Source: Fibrobacter sp. UWR3
GTDB taxonomy: Bacteria; Fibrobacterota; Fibrobacteria; Fibrobacterales; Fibrobacteraceae
NCBI RefSeq assembly: GCF_900143055.1
Contig: NZ_FRCW01000002.1
Location: 310,001 to 374,000 of the forward strand
DNA: 64,000 bases
Reading direction: 5' to 3'
Shown here: positions 31,404 through 40,684 of the stretch, piece by piece
How the letters are laid out: each line of letters opens with the position of its first letter
Position numbering within the stretch: the stretch's first letter is position 1
Made by a program: the position numbers and the translations under genes
Notes under the pieces: model-generated
Databases searched by the model: none
Told to the model about the DNA's origin: nothing
What the model saw: only the letters and a program-made list of their open reading frames with translations

Positions 31404-32963
31404 TTAAAACTTCGTATCGACCGGGTTGAAGGTGAACTTCACGCCGGAACGCAACCAGCCGTCGTAACCGTCGTCGCCCTTCACATGCGCGAGGTTTTCG
31501 TACTTGCGGAAACCGCCTCCCACGTAAAAGCCGAACCAGCCGTTCACCTTCATCTTGTAGAGCGCATCTACCAGGTACTGGGCCTCTTCCACGCCGGAGG
31601 GGGAATTCTCTCCGCCGGCGAGGGCCACGTTGTAGTCGGTGTACATTTCCTTGTCGCCCTGGCGCAGCCATGCGAGAGTGAGCGCGAGCGAGTGCTTGCC
31701 GTACTGCCAGCCGAAATCGAACCACAGGTCGAGAGCGTCGGCGCCACGGCGGTAGCCTATCGGGTAATCCACAAAGTAGGCGTCGGCGTAATCGGGGTCG
31801 TCCTGTTCGCGGTAGTTGCTGCGGTAGTTGCGGCGGCTCGTGTACTTGAGGAGCGGGAGCCTGCTGTTGCCAGCCACGGGGTCGGTGCGCACCACGTCGA
31901 GCCTCCAGCTGAACTTGCCGTAGAGCGCGGTCGAAAGTTCGTGATAGTAACCCACGAGGTAGTTGATTACGGAACGGCTCGTGCCCTTGTCATCGTCCTC
32001 ACCCACCGGGCTGTTGATGTCTTCCATGTTTATCTGGCTATAGAACTTCGCGCCGTTGCTCGTCTTGTAGCCGAGTTCCACGGAGGTCGCCGCCGACGTG
32101 TAGCCGGTCGCGTAGTTGTCGTGCCAGTATATGAACGGGCTCATGGAGCGGAACTCGGGAGCCTTGCCGCCTATCATGCTCTGCTCTGCGATGTAAATCC
32201 AGAACTTTTCGGTCTCGATGCCGAACTTGTGGAACATGAAGGTCTTGATGTTGTCGTCGTAGGTGCGGTTGCGCTGGTTCGCCACCTGGTTGTCGCGCTC
32301 GGTGCATTTTTGCGCGTAGGCCTCGGTACCCACGGGCGGGCAGCCGGTCGAATGGTCTATCACGTCGCCGTAGAGCCAGGCGTTGAGCGAACTGAACAGG
32401 AAATCGTAGCGGAACATGCCGGCAGCGAATTTCCAGCGCAGGCCGTCGTGGTAGGGTGCACCGCCCACCAGGATGTCGTTCCTGGAAACTTTCAGGTCGT
32501 CGAGCGCGAACCGCCCGAACTGCACGTAGCCCACGGGGTTTTCCCACACGGCGTAGGCGTTGTTCGGCACGTTTATATCGAGTTCGCTCGGGTCGTACGT
32601 GAAATTCTTGTGAAGGTCATCCTGGTACCAGGCCTCGAGATCGCGCCGGAGCGGGGCTTCCAGAAGCACGTGGAAACTCTTGTAGCCCGCGCGGAAACTG
32701 AGGGTGAAGAACGGGTCTATGTGGTCCTCGTAACTGCGGGCGGTTTCGAGCGGAATCTGCAGGCCGCGCCAGTTGCCCCCGAACCAGTCGGCGGTATCTA
32801 CCGCGAAGGTGGGGTCGGTGGGGCCGCCGTTGAACCCGAAATCGAAATCGGTGCCTATCTGGAAATAGCCGCGTTCGCCCGACTGCGGGGGCGCCGGGTA
32901 TGCATGGCACAGGGCCGCAAAAGCGAGCACACCAAAAACGAGGGTGTGAATACAGTTCCTCAT
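31404..32963 (-). CDS. Outer-membrane protein (porin-like), unknown
   Basis: 519 residues from ATG 32963; the longer frame to 33032 only reads through repeat copy 7 (VIPGFAGD) and is rejected. Signal peptide MRNCIHTLVFGVLAFAALCHA. The mature part is rich in Tyr, Trp and Asp with repeated strand pairs (YGKFSWRLDVVRTD, LWFDFGWQYGKHSLALTLAWL). The C-terminal SGVKFTFNPVDTKF ends in Phe like many outer-membrane proteins. No family recognised. It lies between the FISUMP gene (29 bases downstream) and the FtsZ terminator region. Confidence 0.65.
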   Translation of the reverse strand: MRNCIHTLVFGVLAFAALCHAYPAPPQSGERGYFQIGTDFDFGFNGGPTDPTFAVDTADWFGGNWRGLQIPLETARSYEDHIDPFFTLSFRAGYKSFHVLLEAPLRRDLEAWYQDDLHKNFTYDPSELDINVPNNAYAVWENPVGYVQFGRFALDDLKVSRNDILVGGAPYHDGLRWKFAAGMFRYDFLFSSLNAWLYGDVIDHSTGCPPVGTEAYAQKCTERDNQVANQRNRTYDDNIKTFMFHKFGIETEKFWIYIAEQSMIGGKAPEFRSMSPFIYWHDNYATGYTSAATSVELGYKTSNGAKFYSQINMEDINSPVGEDDDKGTSRSVINYLVGYYHELSTALYGKFSWRLDVVRTDPVAGNSRLPLLKYTSRRNYRSNYREQDDPDYADAYFVDYPIGYRRGADALDLWFDFGWQYGKHSLALTLAWLRQGDKEMYTDYNVALAGGENSPSGVEEAQYLVDALYKMKVNGWFGFYVGGGFRKYENLAHVKGDDGYDGWLRSGVKFTFNPVDTKF

Positions 32964-32992
32964 GTTAAGCAAGATAGTAAATAAAAAAAGGA

Positions 32993-33017
32993 GATCCCCG
33001 GCGAAGCCGGGGATGAC
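32993..33017. repeat. Palindromic dispersed repeat, copy 7
   Basis: GATCCCCGGC, GAA, GCCGGGGATGAC: an 8-9-bp stem with a short loop and the family ends, 29 bases upstream of ATG 32963. Confidence 0.9.
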
Positions 33018-33019
33018 AT

Positions 33020-33055
33020 AAAAAACGGGCAATATACCCCAAACGGGACGCCCGT
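33020..33055 (-). terminator. Second terminator-like hairpin downstream of ftsZ
   Basis: On the minus strand ACGGGC (33055-33050) pairs with GCCCGT (33030-33025), then TTTTTT. The ~19-base loop can itself fold. Confidence 0.45.
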
Positions 33056-33178
33056 GAGCGACAAAGCCACAGGCGTTAAGCCGTGGCGATCGCGAGAGCG
33101 AGTGAGGAACCGGAGGTTTCGCACCCTAGACGACGAACGAGCGGTCTTATAAAACCTTTTTGCGTTGTAAAACAACGC

Positions 33179-33216
33179 AAAAAGGACTACCCAGGCAGGG
33201 AGACCCAGGTAGTCCC
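33179..33216 (-). terminator. Intrinsic terminator of the dcw operon after ftsZ
   Basis: On the minus strand GGACTACC (33215-33208) and GGTAGTCC (33191-33184) form an 8-bp stem with an inner loop of Gly/Cys-rich bases, followed by TTTTT (33183-33179). Confidence 0.8.
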
Positions 33217-33298
33217 TTGTGTGTTGTGGGGATGTGCGCGGAATACGCACACCCTGTGTGTGTGTTATTCTTCTTTCTAGAAGTTCTTCAGAGGCATC

Positions 33299-34858
33299 TT
33301 AGAAGATGTCGCTCAGGGCGTTTCCACGGAGGAAGGCGGGCACGTCGTAATCGACGCCGCTTGCCTTCTTGATGGAACCGGGGTCATCCTGCACCGTCTT
33401 AGAGGCAACGGTAGTCGCGAGGGCTTCCTGACGCATGAAGGTCGGGGTCTCGAGCGACTTCGCATCCATCTGCACAGACTTCGCCGGGGCTTCATGAACG
33501 CCGTTCATGTCGTCGGTATCGGCGATTTCGGAGAATTCCTGGGTGTCGTGCAGGGAAGCGTTCGGCGTGCCGAGCATGACTTCTTCGGCAGGAGCGGTTG
33601 CCGAGAAGCCCGGGGCGGCAAAGCCGACCGGATTTTCAACGGAGGGCATCGGGATGGTGCCACGCGCGATGGCGGCAAAGTTGAAAGCCGTCGGGCGCGG
33701 GGTCGCCTGCACCGGCTGCGGAGCCACGGGGGCCTGCTGCACCGGGGCGGCAGGAGCAGCGGGTGCTGCCTGCGGGTAGTTGGCGGCAGGGCCACCGATG
33801 CTGTTCACGAGGTCGGTCGGGCGCGGGGCAACTGCGGGCTGTGCAGCCGGCTGCGTGAAAGCAGCGGGCTGGTTGCCGGTACCACCGCAACCAGTCGCGA
33901 TGATGGTGATGCACACCTTCTCGCCAAGTTCCGGGAGGAGGATATCGCCGATGATGATGTTCGGGTCACCCATGTCGCCCACAGCTTCGTAGATGTGGTC
34001 CATGGCCTCGCTGTATTCCATCATGGAGAAGTTTTCGCCGTGGGACACGTTCACGAGCACGCCGGTAGCGCCTTCCACGTTCACGTCTTCCAGGAGCGGA
34101 GAAGAGAGCGCCATATCGACGGCCTTGAGGCCGCGGCCGTCGCCTTCGGCAATGCCGGTACCCATGAGGGCGGAACCGCCGTTGGTCATCACGGTCTTCA
34201 CGTCGGCAAAGTCAACGTGGATGAGGCCGTGGCGGAACATGATGTCGCAAATGCTGCGCACTGCGTTGCCGAGGATTTCGTCGGTAAGCTTGAACGCACC
34301 GTCAAGAGTCATGCTCCTGTCCACGATGTTCATGAGCTTCTTGTTGTCGACGACAATCATGGTATCGACCTTGTCGCGCAGGTCCTTGATACCCTTGTCG
34401 GCATTACGGCCACGCACAGGGCCTTCGTACCTGAACGGCTTGGTCACGACGGCAATCGTGAGGATGCCCATTTCGCGGGCAACCGCACCGACCACGGGAG
34501 CAGCGCCCGTACCCGTACCACCGCCCATACCGGCAGTGATGAAAATCAGGTCGGCGCCCTTCATGGCTTCCTTCAGGTCGTCGATGTTCTCTTCGGCTGC
34601 CTTGCGGCCCACATCGGGCTTCGCGCCGGCGCCAAGAGTCTTCGTCGTCTTCTGGCCAATGGCAATCTTGTGGTCAGCGAGGCTCAGTTCAAGAGCCTTC
34701 GCATCGGTATTGACGGCATAGTATTCTACGCCTTCAATGTTCATGCCGACCATGCGGTTTACGGTGTTTCCGCCGGCGCCACCTACGCCGAACACCTTCA
34801 CCTTCGCGTTATTGAGGGTGGTTTCGTCCATCTCGATGTGGGATGTGATTTCACTCAT
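33299..34858 (-). CDS. ftsZ: Cell division protein FtsZ
   Basis: 519 residues, long for FtsZ (about 350-400) because of an extended Ala/Pro/Gln-rich linker at ~335-400 (PVAPQPVQATPRPTAFNF). GTPase core: FGVGGAGGNTVNRM at the start, GMGGGTGTGAAPVV (tubulin signature), and the T7 loop GSALMGTGIAEGDGR. The C-terminal VDYDVPAFLRGNALSDIF carries the conserved peptide (DxPxFLR) that binds FtsA and other partners. Polymerises into the Z-ring. Last gene of the cluster, 42 bases after ftsA, with a strong terminator. Confidence 0.98.
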   Translation of the reverse strand: MSEITSHIEMDETTLNNAKVKVFGVGGAGGNTVNRMVGMNIEGVEYYAVNTDAKALELSLADHKIAIGQKTTKTLGAGAKPDVGRKAAEENIDDLKEAMKGADLIFITAGMGGGTGTGAAPVVGAVAREMGILTIAVVTKPFRYEGPVRGRNADKGIKDLRDKVDTMIVVDNKKLMNIVDRSMTLDGAFKLTDEILGNAVRSICDIMFRHGLIHVDFADVKTVMTNGGSALMGTGIAEGDGRGLKAVDMALSSPLLEDVNVEGATGVLVNVSHGENFSMMEYSEAMDHIYEAVGDMGDPNIIIGDILLPELGEKVCITIIATGCGGTGNQPAAFTQPAAQPAVAPRPTDLVNSIGGPAANYPQAAPAAPAAPVQQAPVAPQPVQATPRPTAFNFAAIARGTIPMPSVENPVGFAAPGFSATAPAEEVMLGTPNASLHDTQEFSEIADTDDMNGVHEAPAKSVQMDAKSLETPTFMRQEALATTVASKTVQDDPGSIKKASGVDYDVPAFLRGNALSDIF

Positions 34859-34899
34859 GGTTTATCTCCCTGTGATTGTTTGAGTGTTTGATGTTTTAG

Positions 34900-36141
34900 T
34901 TAAAAGTACGTGCGAACCATGTCCTTGAACCATTGGATTCCCTTCTTTACGGAAACAGTCAACTGCGCGCCCGTATCGTGCTTCTTGTTTACGCTCTGCT
35001 GGCGTGCAGCATAGTGCAAGAGGCCGATGCCGGTTGCATAGGACGGCTTATGGAACGCTTCCTGGATACCGCTCGTACCCTTCGGGTAACCGATGCGGAC
35101 CGGTTTCTTGAATACCTTCTCGGCAATCTCGTCGATGCCCTCGAGAGCGCAGCACCCGCCGGTAAGCACGATGCCACCGTTGATGAGGCCGTCAATCTTG
35201 TGGGTCTCGAGATTATCCTTGATAATCTTGAATATTTCTGCCACGCGGGCAGTAATCACCCTTGCAAGGAGTTCGCGGGAGCACTGCACGTCGCCACGGT
35301 CGCCGACGCCCGGAACCGGGAACGTCTCGTCTTCGAGAAGGTTGTTCAACTTGCAGGTACCGTACTTCTTCTTGATCTCTTCGGCCTTGGAGAGCGATAT
35401 AGGCACCTTGAGGCACTTGCTGATGTCGCTGGTAATCTTGTTGCCCGCGAGGTCGAGCGAGGCGGTGTAGCGGACAGACTCGCCCACGAACACGGCGATA
35501 TCGGCAGAACCCGCGCCAATATCTACCAGGGCAACGCCCAGTTCCTTTTCGTCGGGAGTAAGCACGGCGTATGCGGCGGCAAGGGGTTCGAGCACGAACT
35601 CCACGGTATGCAGCCCCGCGCTGCGCACGCACTTGTCAAGATTCTGGATGGCATTGAGCCTCGAGGTGACCACCTGCACTTCCACGCCCAGGCGACGGCC
35701 GTTGAGGCCCTTCGGGTTACGGATGCCCGGCTGGTCGTCGAGCGTGTATTCGCCGGGGAACACGTGGATTATCTGGCCCGCGTTCTCGGGAATGGTGCTC
35801 GCCTGATCCTTGACGGTCTCAATATCCTGGCTGCGGACTTCGCCGGTCGGGAGCGTAATGAGGCCCCTGTAATTGAATGAGGACACGTGCTTCCCTGCAA
35901 TGCCCACGTAAACATCGTGGACATCCACGCCCGCTGTCGATTCGAGCGTCTGCGCGGCCTTCTTCAGCGTTTCGACAACGTTGTCGAACTCGTCTGCGTT
36001 CTTCAGCGGAAAATCGCCGCATTCGAGCACGCGCACGGAAGATCCATTCGCCACACCGACGAACAGATTGATTTTAGAGGCACCGATGTCCAGACCGAAC
36101 AGCAAGTCCTCTTTCCTTATTTCATTTTTGGGTTCATCCAT
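34900..36141 (-). CDS. ftsA: Cell division protein FtsA
   Basis: 413 residues from ATG 36141 (GAGGTG six bases upstream), overlapping ftsQ by eight bases. Actin-like ATPase: LFGLDIGASKINLFVG, VALVDIGAGSADIAVFVG, LTGGCCALEGIDEIAEKVF, and a 1C domain in the N-terminal part. C-terminal amphipathic tail KKGIQWFKDMVRTYF should anchor it to the membrane, tethering FtsZ. Organisation ftsQ-ftsA-ftsZ is canonical. Confidence 0.97.
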   Translation of the reverse strand: MDEPKNEIRKEDLLFGLDIGASKINLFVGVANGSSVRVLECGDFPLKNADEFDNVVETLKKAAQTLESTAGVDVHDVYVGIAGKHVSSFNYRGLITLPTGEVRSQDIETVKDQASTIPENAGQIIHVFPGEYTLDDQPGIRNPKGLNGRRLGVEVQVVTSRLNAIQNLDKCVRSAGLHTVEFVLEPLAAAYAVLTPDEKELGVALVDIGAGSADIAVFVGESVRYTASLDLAGNKITSDISKCLKVPISLSKAEEIKKKYGTCKLNNLLEDETFPVPGVGDRGDVQCSRELLARVITARVAEIFKIIKDNLETHKIDGLINGGIVLTGGCCALEGIDEIAEKVFKKPVRIGYPKGTSGIQEAFHKPSYATGIGLLHYAARQQSVNKKHDTGAQLTVSVKKGIQWFKDMVRTYF

Positions 36142-36982
36142 TGACACACCTCTTATCAAAGTTCCTTACATAGGCAAAGCCAACAAATCGTAAATCCACT
36201 TCACCTGCACAACGTATATCTTGCGGGAATCCCGCCTTGACCATATCGTAAAGGGCGAACATGTCACGGTTCCAGCCCGACTGGGGGTAAAGCACGTGGA
36301 AAGCGACATCCCTGAAAAACACCTCGAAGGCGCGGTCCTCTGCAGACCACCCCACCTGCGACACGAGCGAATACTGCCTGGGGTCGAGTTTCTGCATTTC
36401 GGCGAGGAACCTGCTTATCGCCTTCACGTTCTCGAGCGAGCCCTGTTCCACGACGGGGAGGCGGAACGCGGTCGACGTAGAAAGCGGAAGCGGGAGGCCC
36501 CTCTCGGAATAGACGGTCGCCTTCCCCGCATCGAAATACGACACAACGGGTTTCGATTCCTCGAGCGAGATGGACATCGAAGACGGGAAATGCTTCGTGA
36601 CCGAAACGGACCGGATGAGCGGGGAGCGCATGAGCATCTTCTCGATAGAATCGGGAACGACTTCCGACATGAGCATGCCCGGTTCCACCTGCGCGTTCTG
36701 GATAACGTCTTCCCAGGTGAGCATTCGGTTACCCTCGATATCGATATACTTCAGGTGGCGAAGCTCGAGCGGGTTGAAGCGCTGCACATAGAAGCGGTTT
36801 TGCCACAGAGCGACACCTGCAGCCACGACGAGGATGCAGAGAATCCAGCCACAACGCTTGAACCAGCGTAAAGCACCCTTGAACCCGCGCTTGATCTTCT
36901 CCTTGCGGGCCTGCTTACGCTTGCTCTCGTTATAGCCTATGCGACGGCCTAGAAATGTCGTCCCGGATTCGCTCAAATACAT
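36134..36982 (-). CDS. ftsQ: Cell division protein FtsQ
   Basis: 282 residues. Basic cytoplasmic tail, one membrane helix (~43-62, GWILCILVVAAGVALWQNRF), POTRA domain (LKYIDIEGNRMLTWEDVIQNA) and the FtsQ beta domain. Recruits FtsL/FtsB to the divisome. Two starts compete: ATG 36982 has GGAGGA directly adjacent, while TTG 36976 lies seven bases after GGAGG and forms a TTGA overlap with the murC stop; the latter is more convincing by spacing. Confidence 0.9.
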   Translation of the reverse strand: MYLSESGTTFLGRRIGYNESKRKQARKEKIKRGFKGALRWFKRCGWILCILVVAAGVALWQNRFYVQRFNPLELRHLKYIDIEGNRMLTWEDVIQNAQVEPGMLMSEVVPDSIEKMLMRSPLIRSVSVTKHFPSSMSISLEESKPVVSYFDAGKATVYSERGLPLPLSTSTAFRLPVVEQGSLENVKAISRFLAEMQKLDPRQYSLVSQVGWSAEDRAFEVFFRDVAFHVLYPQSGWNRDMFALYDMVKAGFPQDIRCAGEVDLRFVGFAYVRNFDKRCVNG

Positions 36983-38355
36983 TCCTCCAAGATACGGGTC
37001 CCGAGTTTATAGATGTTGCCTGCACCCATGAGAACGACCACGTCGCCTTCACGGAGTTCTTCCTTGAGGATAGGCAAGATGTTCGCCTGGTCGCCCACGA
37101 AGCGCGCATTGCGGTGCCCGCGGTCGCTCGCGCTGTTTGCCACGAGTGCGCCGGTAACGCCTTCAATGGGGCGTTCACGCGCGGGGTAAATGTCGGCAAC
37201 CAAAAGCACGTCGCAGTTCGCGAACGCCATGCCGAAGGCTTCGTGCTGGTCGCGGGTACGGCTGAAGAGGTGCGGCTGGAACGCCACCACGATTCGCTTG
37301 TCGGGGAACGCCTCGCGGAACCCGAGAAGCGTGGCGGTCGCTTCCGTCGGGTGGTGCGCGTAGTCGTTGAACACCATAACGCCCTTCTTCTCGCCCATGA
37401 ATTCGAAACGGCGGGTCACCCCCTGGAATTCGGCGCATGCCTTGCGCGCGATATCGGGTGCAATGCCTTCCTCGTTCGCGAGCGCCACGGCGGCAGTTGC
37501 GTTGAGCACGTTGTGGCGTCCGGGAATCTGGAGCCTGAATTCGCCGAGGCTCTCGCCATCGTTCAGGATATCGAATACCGGGTAGCCCTTCTCGAAACGC
37601 AGGTTATCGACGCGGTATTTCGCCTGGCGGCTAAAACCGTAGGTAATCACGGGTTTCCTGACGCGCGAAAGGATTGCCTGCACGTTCGGGTCATCGAGGC
37701 ACAGAATCGCCTGCCCGTAGAAAGGAATCTTGTTCACGAACTGCACGAACGCATCCTTGATATCCTCGATGTTCTCGTAGGTATCGAGATGGTCGGCATC
37801 GATGTTCGTGACAATCGCCGAAGAAGGCATCATCGAAAGGAAACTGCGGTCGAACTCGTCGCTTTCGGCAATCAGGTAGTCGCCGCAGCCCACCTTGGCG
37901 CCGCTGCCCTTGCCCTTCACCACGCCGCCCACGATAATTGTCGGGTCGAGGCCGGCCTCTTCCCAGATCTGGCCCACGATGGACGTGGTCGTCGTCTTGC
38001 CGTGCGTACCCGCAATCGAGAGCGTGTACTTGAGGCGCATCAGCTCGCCGAGCATTTCGGCACGGCGAATCACCGGAATGCGGCGATTGCGCGCTTCCAC
38101 GAGTTCGGGGTTGTCGTGCGGGACAGCCGAGGAATAGACCACGAGGTCCGCGTTTTCCACATTCTTCGCCTCGTGCTTCGGGGCAATCGCGATCCCGAGC
38201 CCCTTCAGGTAATCGATAACCGGGCTCTCGCCCGTATCGGAACCGCTCACCACAAACCCATTGTCGTGAAGCACTTCCGCGATGCCGGACATACCGGCAC
38301 CACCGATGCCTACAAAGTGCAGTTTACGGACACGCTTACAATCATTTATCTGCAT
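36973..38355 (-). CDS. murC: UDP-N-acetylmuramate--L-alanine ligase
   Basis: 460 residues. VGIGGAGMSGIAEVL (UDP-sugar/nucleotide loop), SIAGTHGKTTTTSIVGQ (ATP P-loop of Mur ligases), NIDADHLDTYENI and VFNDYAHHPTEATATL are all family motifs. Adds the first L-Ala to UDP-MurNAc in the cytoplasm. ATG 38355 overlaps the murG stop (TAATG). Confidence 0.97.
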   Translation of the reverse strand: MQINDCKRVRKLHFVGIGGAGMSGIAEVLHDNGFVVSGSDTGESPVIDYLKGLGIAIAPKHEAKNVENADLVVYSSAVPHDNPELVEARNRRIPVIRRAEMLGELMRLKYTLSIAGTHGKTTTTSIVGQIWEEAGLDPTIIVGGVVKGKGSGAKVGCGDYLIAESDEFDRSFLSMMPSSAIVTNIDADHLDTYENIEDIKDAFVQFVNKIPFYGQAILCLDDPNVQAILSRVRKPVITYGFSRQAKYRVDNLRFEKGYPVFDILNDGESLGEFRLQIPGRHNVLNATAAVALANEEGIAPDIARKACAEFQGVTRRFEFMGEKKGVMVFNDYAHHPTEATATLLGFREAFPDKRIVVAFQPHLFSRTRDQHEAFGMAFANCDVLLVADIYPARERPIEGVTGALVANSASDRGHRNARFVGDQANILPILKEELREGDVVVLMGAGNIYKLGTRILEECI

Positions 38356-39425
38356 TATGCGTTTTCCTTTTCCATGATGACTGCCGCAATGCGGTCTGCG
38401 GCATCGGGCATCCCGAGGCCCTTTGCCGCGGCGGCCATCTTCTCAAGTTTTTCTTCGTCCGAGAGGAGCGAGAGCGTCTTGTTCCACAAGTCGTTCGGGT
38501 CACTGTCGAGTTCCACGAGGGCGGCACCCGCCTTCTCGACCACACGGGCATTGTGTTCCTGGTGGTTCGCAGTCGCGTGCGGGAACGGCAACAGGATAGA
38601 GGGCTTGCCGAAGGCAAGGATTTCAGCGAGGGCCGATGCGCCCGCACGGCTGATAATCAAGTCCGCATGGCTCATGTAGGAATAGATACCGTCGAGGAAC
38701 CCGCGAATCGCCACGTTCGGGACATTCCCCACGCGGGCGGTAATCGTATCCACGTTCTTCACGCCCACCTGCCACACGACATTCACGTCGTCGCGGGCGG
38801 CGATATCCTTGATACTTTCTTCAATCTTGTTGTTGATGCCTACGGCACCCTGCGAACCGCCCACGATAAACACGGCCTTCTTGCCTTCCGCAAATTCAGC
38901 CGGGCGCGGAAGTGCACCCGCATCGGGGAGCTTACGGACCGGATTACCGAACACCATGCACTTTTCTGCGGGGAAGAACTTCGCCGCATCGTCGGAGGTC
39001 ACAAAAATCGTCTTCGCGTAACGCGAACCGACCTTGTTCGCGATACCCGCAACCGCATTCTGTTCCTGCAGGTACACGGGAATGCCGAGCGAGCCTGCCG
39101 CAAGCACAATCGGGAGCGACACGTAACCGCCGGTAGCGACAACTACATCGGGCTTTACCTTCTTGAGCACGCTCTTTGCACGCACGAGCGACTTGGAAAG
39201 CTTGAACGGGAGGGCAAGATTCTTGAGGAACGGGCCACGGTGCAGCGGTTCTGCCGTAATGTACTCGTAAGGCCAGTTCTTTGCCACAAGACGTTCCTCC
39301 ATGGAATCCTTACGGCCTGCAAACGTGATGTCTTCGACACCCATCTTCTTTAGGCTCTCGGCAATGGCGACTGCCGGGAAAATGTGGCCACCCGTGCCAC
39401 CGCATACAAACAGGAACTTTTTCAT
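38355..39425 (-). CDS. murG: UDP-GlcNAc:lipid I N-acetylglucosaminyltransferase MurG
   Basis: 356 residues. FVCGGTGGHIFPAVAIAESL is the GGTGGH glycine loop, VVATGGYVSLPIVLAA and LQEQNAVAGIANKVG are the acceptor-side motifs, and VVGGSQGAVGINNKIEESI plus ISRAGASALAEILAFGKPSILLPFP the donor-binding site. It makes lipid II at the inner face of the membrane. Start overlaps the ftsW stop by four bases (ATGA). Confidence 0.97.
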   Translation of the reverse strand: MKKFLFVCGGTGGHIFPAVAIAESLKKMGVEDITFAGRKDSMEERLVAKNWPYEYITAEPLHRGPFLKNLALPFKLSKSLVRAKSVLKKVKPDVVVATGGYVSLPIVLAAGSLGIPVYLQEQNAVAGIANKVGSRYAKTIFVTSDDAAKFFPAEKCMVFGNPVRKLPDAGALPRPAEFAEGKKAVFIVGGSQGAVGINNKIEESIKDIAARDDVNVVWQVGVKNVDTITARVGNVPNVAIRGFLDGIYSYMSHADLIISRAGASALAEILAFGKPSILLPFPHATANHQEHNARVVEKAGAALVELDSDPNDLWNKTLSLLSDEEKLEKMAAAAKGLGMPDAADRIAAVIMEKENA

Positions 39426-40654
39426 GTTTCAGCCCTCGTTATATTAAATCCACCTATGGTGTAGGTATCCGTGTTGATGCCGCCCATATAGGGTTCGGTC
39501 AACTTCTTGCCGGTACCCGCCTTTGAAATATTCAAGAGAATCCCGATAAAGAGCCCAGCAACAATAAGGTTCGTACCGCCATAACTGATGAAAGGCAGCG
39601 GCTGACCCGTCGTAGGCATCAGGCCCGTACTCACGCATACATGCACCAAGAAATTGAAGAAAAGCGAAACCGTAAGCGCCACCGCCAGGTACTTGCCGAA
39701 ACGCGTCGTAGAATTCCTCGCAATCTCGAAACCCTGGTAGAAAAGGATGCTGAAGGCGGCAAGCACGGCCAGCGTGCCCACGACACCGAATTCCTCGCCC
39801 ACCACGCTGTACACCACGTCCTTGTGGGCTTCGGGCAGGTACCCCAGCTTGTGGGCGCTGTTACCGACACCCGTGCCCAGGATTCCGCCGTTACCCAGCG
39901 CTTCCAGGGATTGCTGCGTCTGGTACATCTTCTTCTTTACAAGTTCGGTCTGCATCGCAGGGTCACCCGACGAGAAGAACGCATCAAACCTGTCCTTAAC
40001 ATGCTGGTATATGGGTTTATCCTTGCTCCCAGAAATGGCCTTGACAAGTTCCTTCAACATGACCACGACAGTACCTGCAGCAGCGGCAATGCCGTAACTC
40101 TTGAGCATATGCTTGAAGTTTGCGCCAGCCACCAGGAGCATTATCGTAAAGATTCCAGCAAACATGCCGACCATCGAGAAGTTCGGCTGCAGGGCAAGCA
40201 GGATTGCCGCAATCAAGAACGGGATGCCAGGCTGGATAATACTGCACTTGAGCGACTTGATTTCGGTACCGGCATCGGAAAGCTTTGTCGCCACCATCAA
40301 GATAAAACCGAACTTGAGGATTTCGGAGGGCTGAATACCCCAAATCCAGCGATTCGCCCCATTGATGGTCGGGCCAAACAGGACTGCGGCAAGCGTCAGG
40401 GCGCACCCGACAATAAATACCGGGCGGGCCGCCTTTTTCCAGATGGAGTAATCCACCCGGGATGCAACAAACATGGCGACAAACGCAATCAGGACCTTGC
40501 TGCAGTGAGCCTTCAGGTAGAATTCGGGATCCCCGTACTTCTTTATCGCAGCAGGAGCGGACGCAGTATAAACGACAGCAACGCCGAACAGTATCAACAG
40601 GATTGTCGATACCAACAGCAGCTTGTTTACGCCTACGGACTGGTTGTTACTCAT
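39422..40654 (-). CDS. ftsW: Lipid II polymerase / division protein FtsW (SEDS)
   Basis: 410 residues, about ten membrane helices. SEDS signatures: NGANRWIWGIQPSEILKFGF, GYLPEAHKDVVYSVVGEEFG and TTGQPLPFISYGGTNLI. With FtsI it polymerises septal glycan. Starts 30 bases after murF; mraY and murD, which often lie between, are missing. Confidence 0.96.
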   Translation of the reverse strand: MSNNQSVGVNKLLLVSTILLILFGVAVVYTASAPAAIKKYGDPEFYLKAHCSKVLIAFVAMFVASRVDYSIWKKAARPVFIVGCALTLAAVLFGPTINGANRWIWGIQPSEILKFGFILMVATKLSDAGTEIKSLKCSIIQPGIPFLIAAILLALQPNFSMVGMFAGIFTIMLLVAGANFKHMLKSYGIAAAAGTVVVMLKELVKAISGSKDKPIYQHVKDRFDAFFSSGDPAMQTELVKKKMYQTQQSLEALGNGGILGTGVGNSAHKLGYLPEAHKDVVYSVVGEEFGVVGTLAVLAAFSILFYQGFEIARNSTTRFGKYLAVALTVSLFFNFLVHVCVSTGLMPTTGQPLPFISYGGTNLIVAGLFIGILLNISKAGTGKKLTEPYMGGINTDTYTIGGFNITRAET

Positions 40655-40684
40655 CGCTATCTAAAGCCTCTTTACCTACAGTTG

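Larger units (their letters stand above)
32964..33298. other. 335-base intergenic block of repeats and hairpins after ftsZ
   Basis: No gene seen. Contents from right to left: (33240-33298) GT-rich stretch; ftsZ terminator 33179-33216; a perfect 14-bp hairpin CCTTTTTGCGTTGT/ACAACGCAAAAAGG at 33155-33185; a hairpin GCCAC-GGC/GCC-GTGGC at 33066-33087; a terminator-like stem 33020-33055; palindromic repeat copy 7 at 32993-33017. The small frame 33083-33280 crosses these hairpins and is not credible. Confidence 0.8.

Noticed and set aside
32964-33032. N-terminal extension of the outer-membrane protein reading VIPGFAGD
   Set aside because: It is the translated palindromic repeat; the real start at 32963 has the signal peptide.
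33060-33140. Possible tRNA or tmRNA-like fold
   Set aside because: Hairpins are present, but there is no cloverleaf, no T-loop consensus and no CCA.
33083-33280. 65-residue frame after ftsZ
   Set aside because: Crosses several hairpins and the ftsZ terminator; composition is not protein-like.
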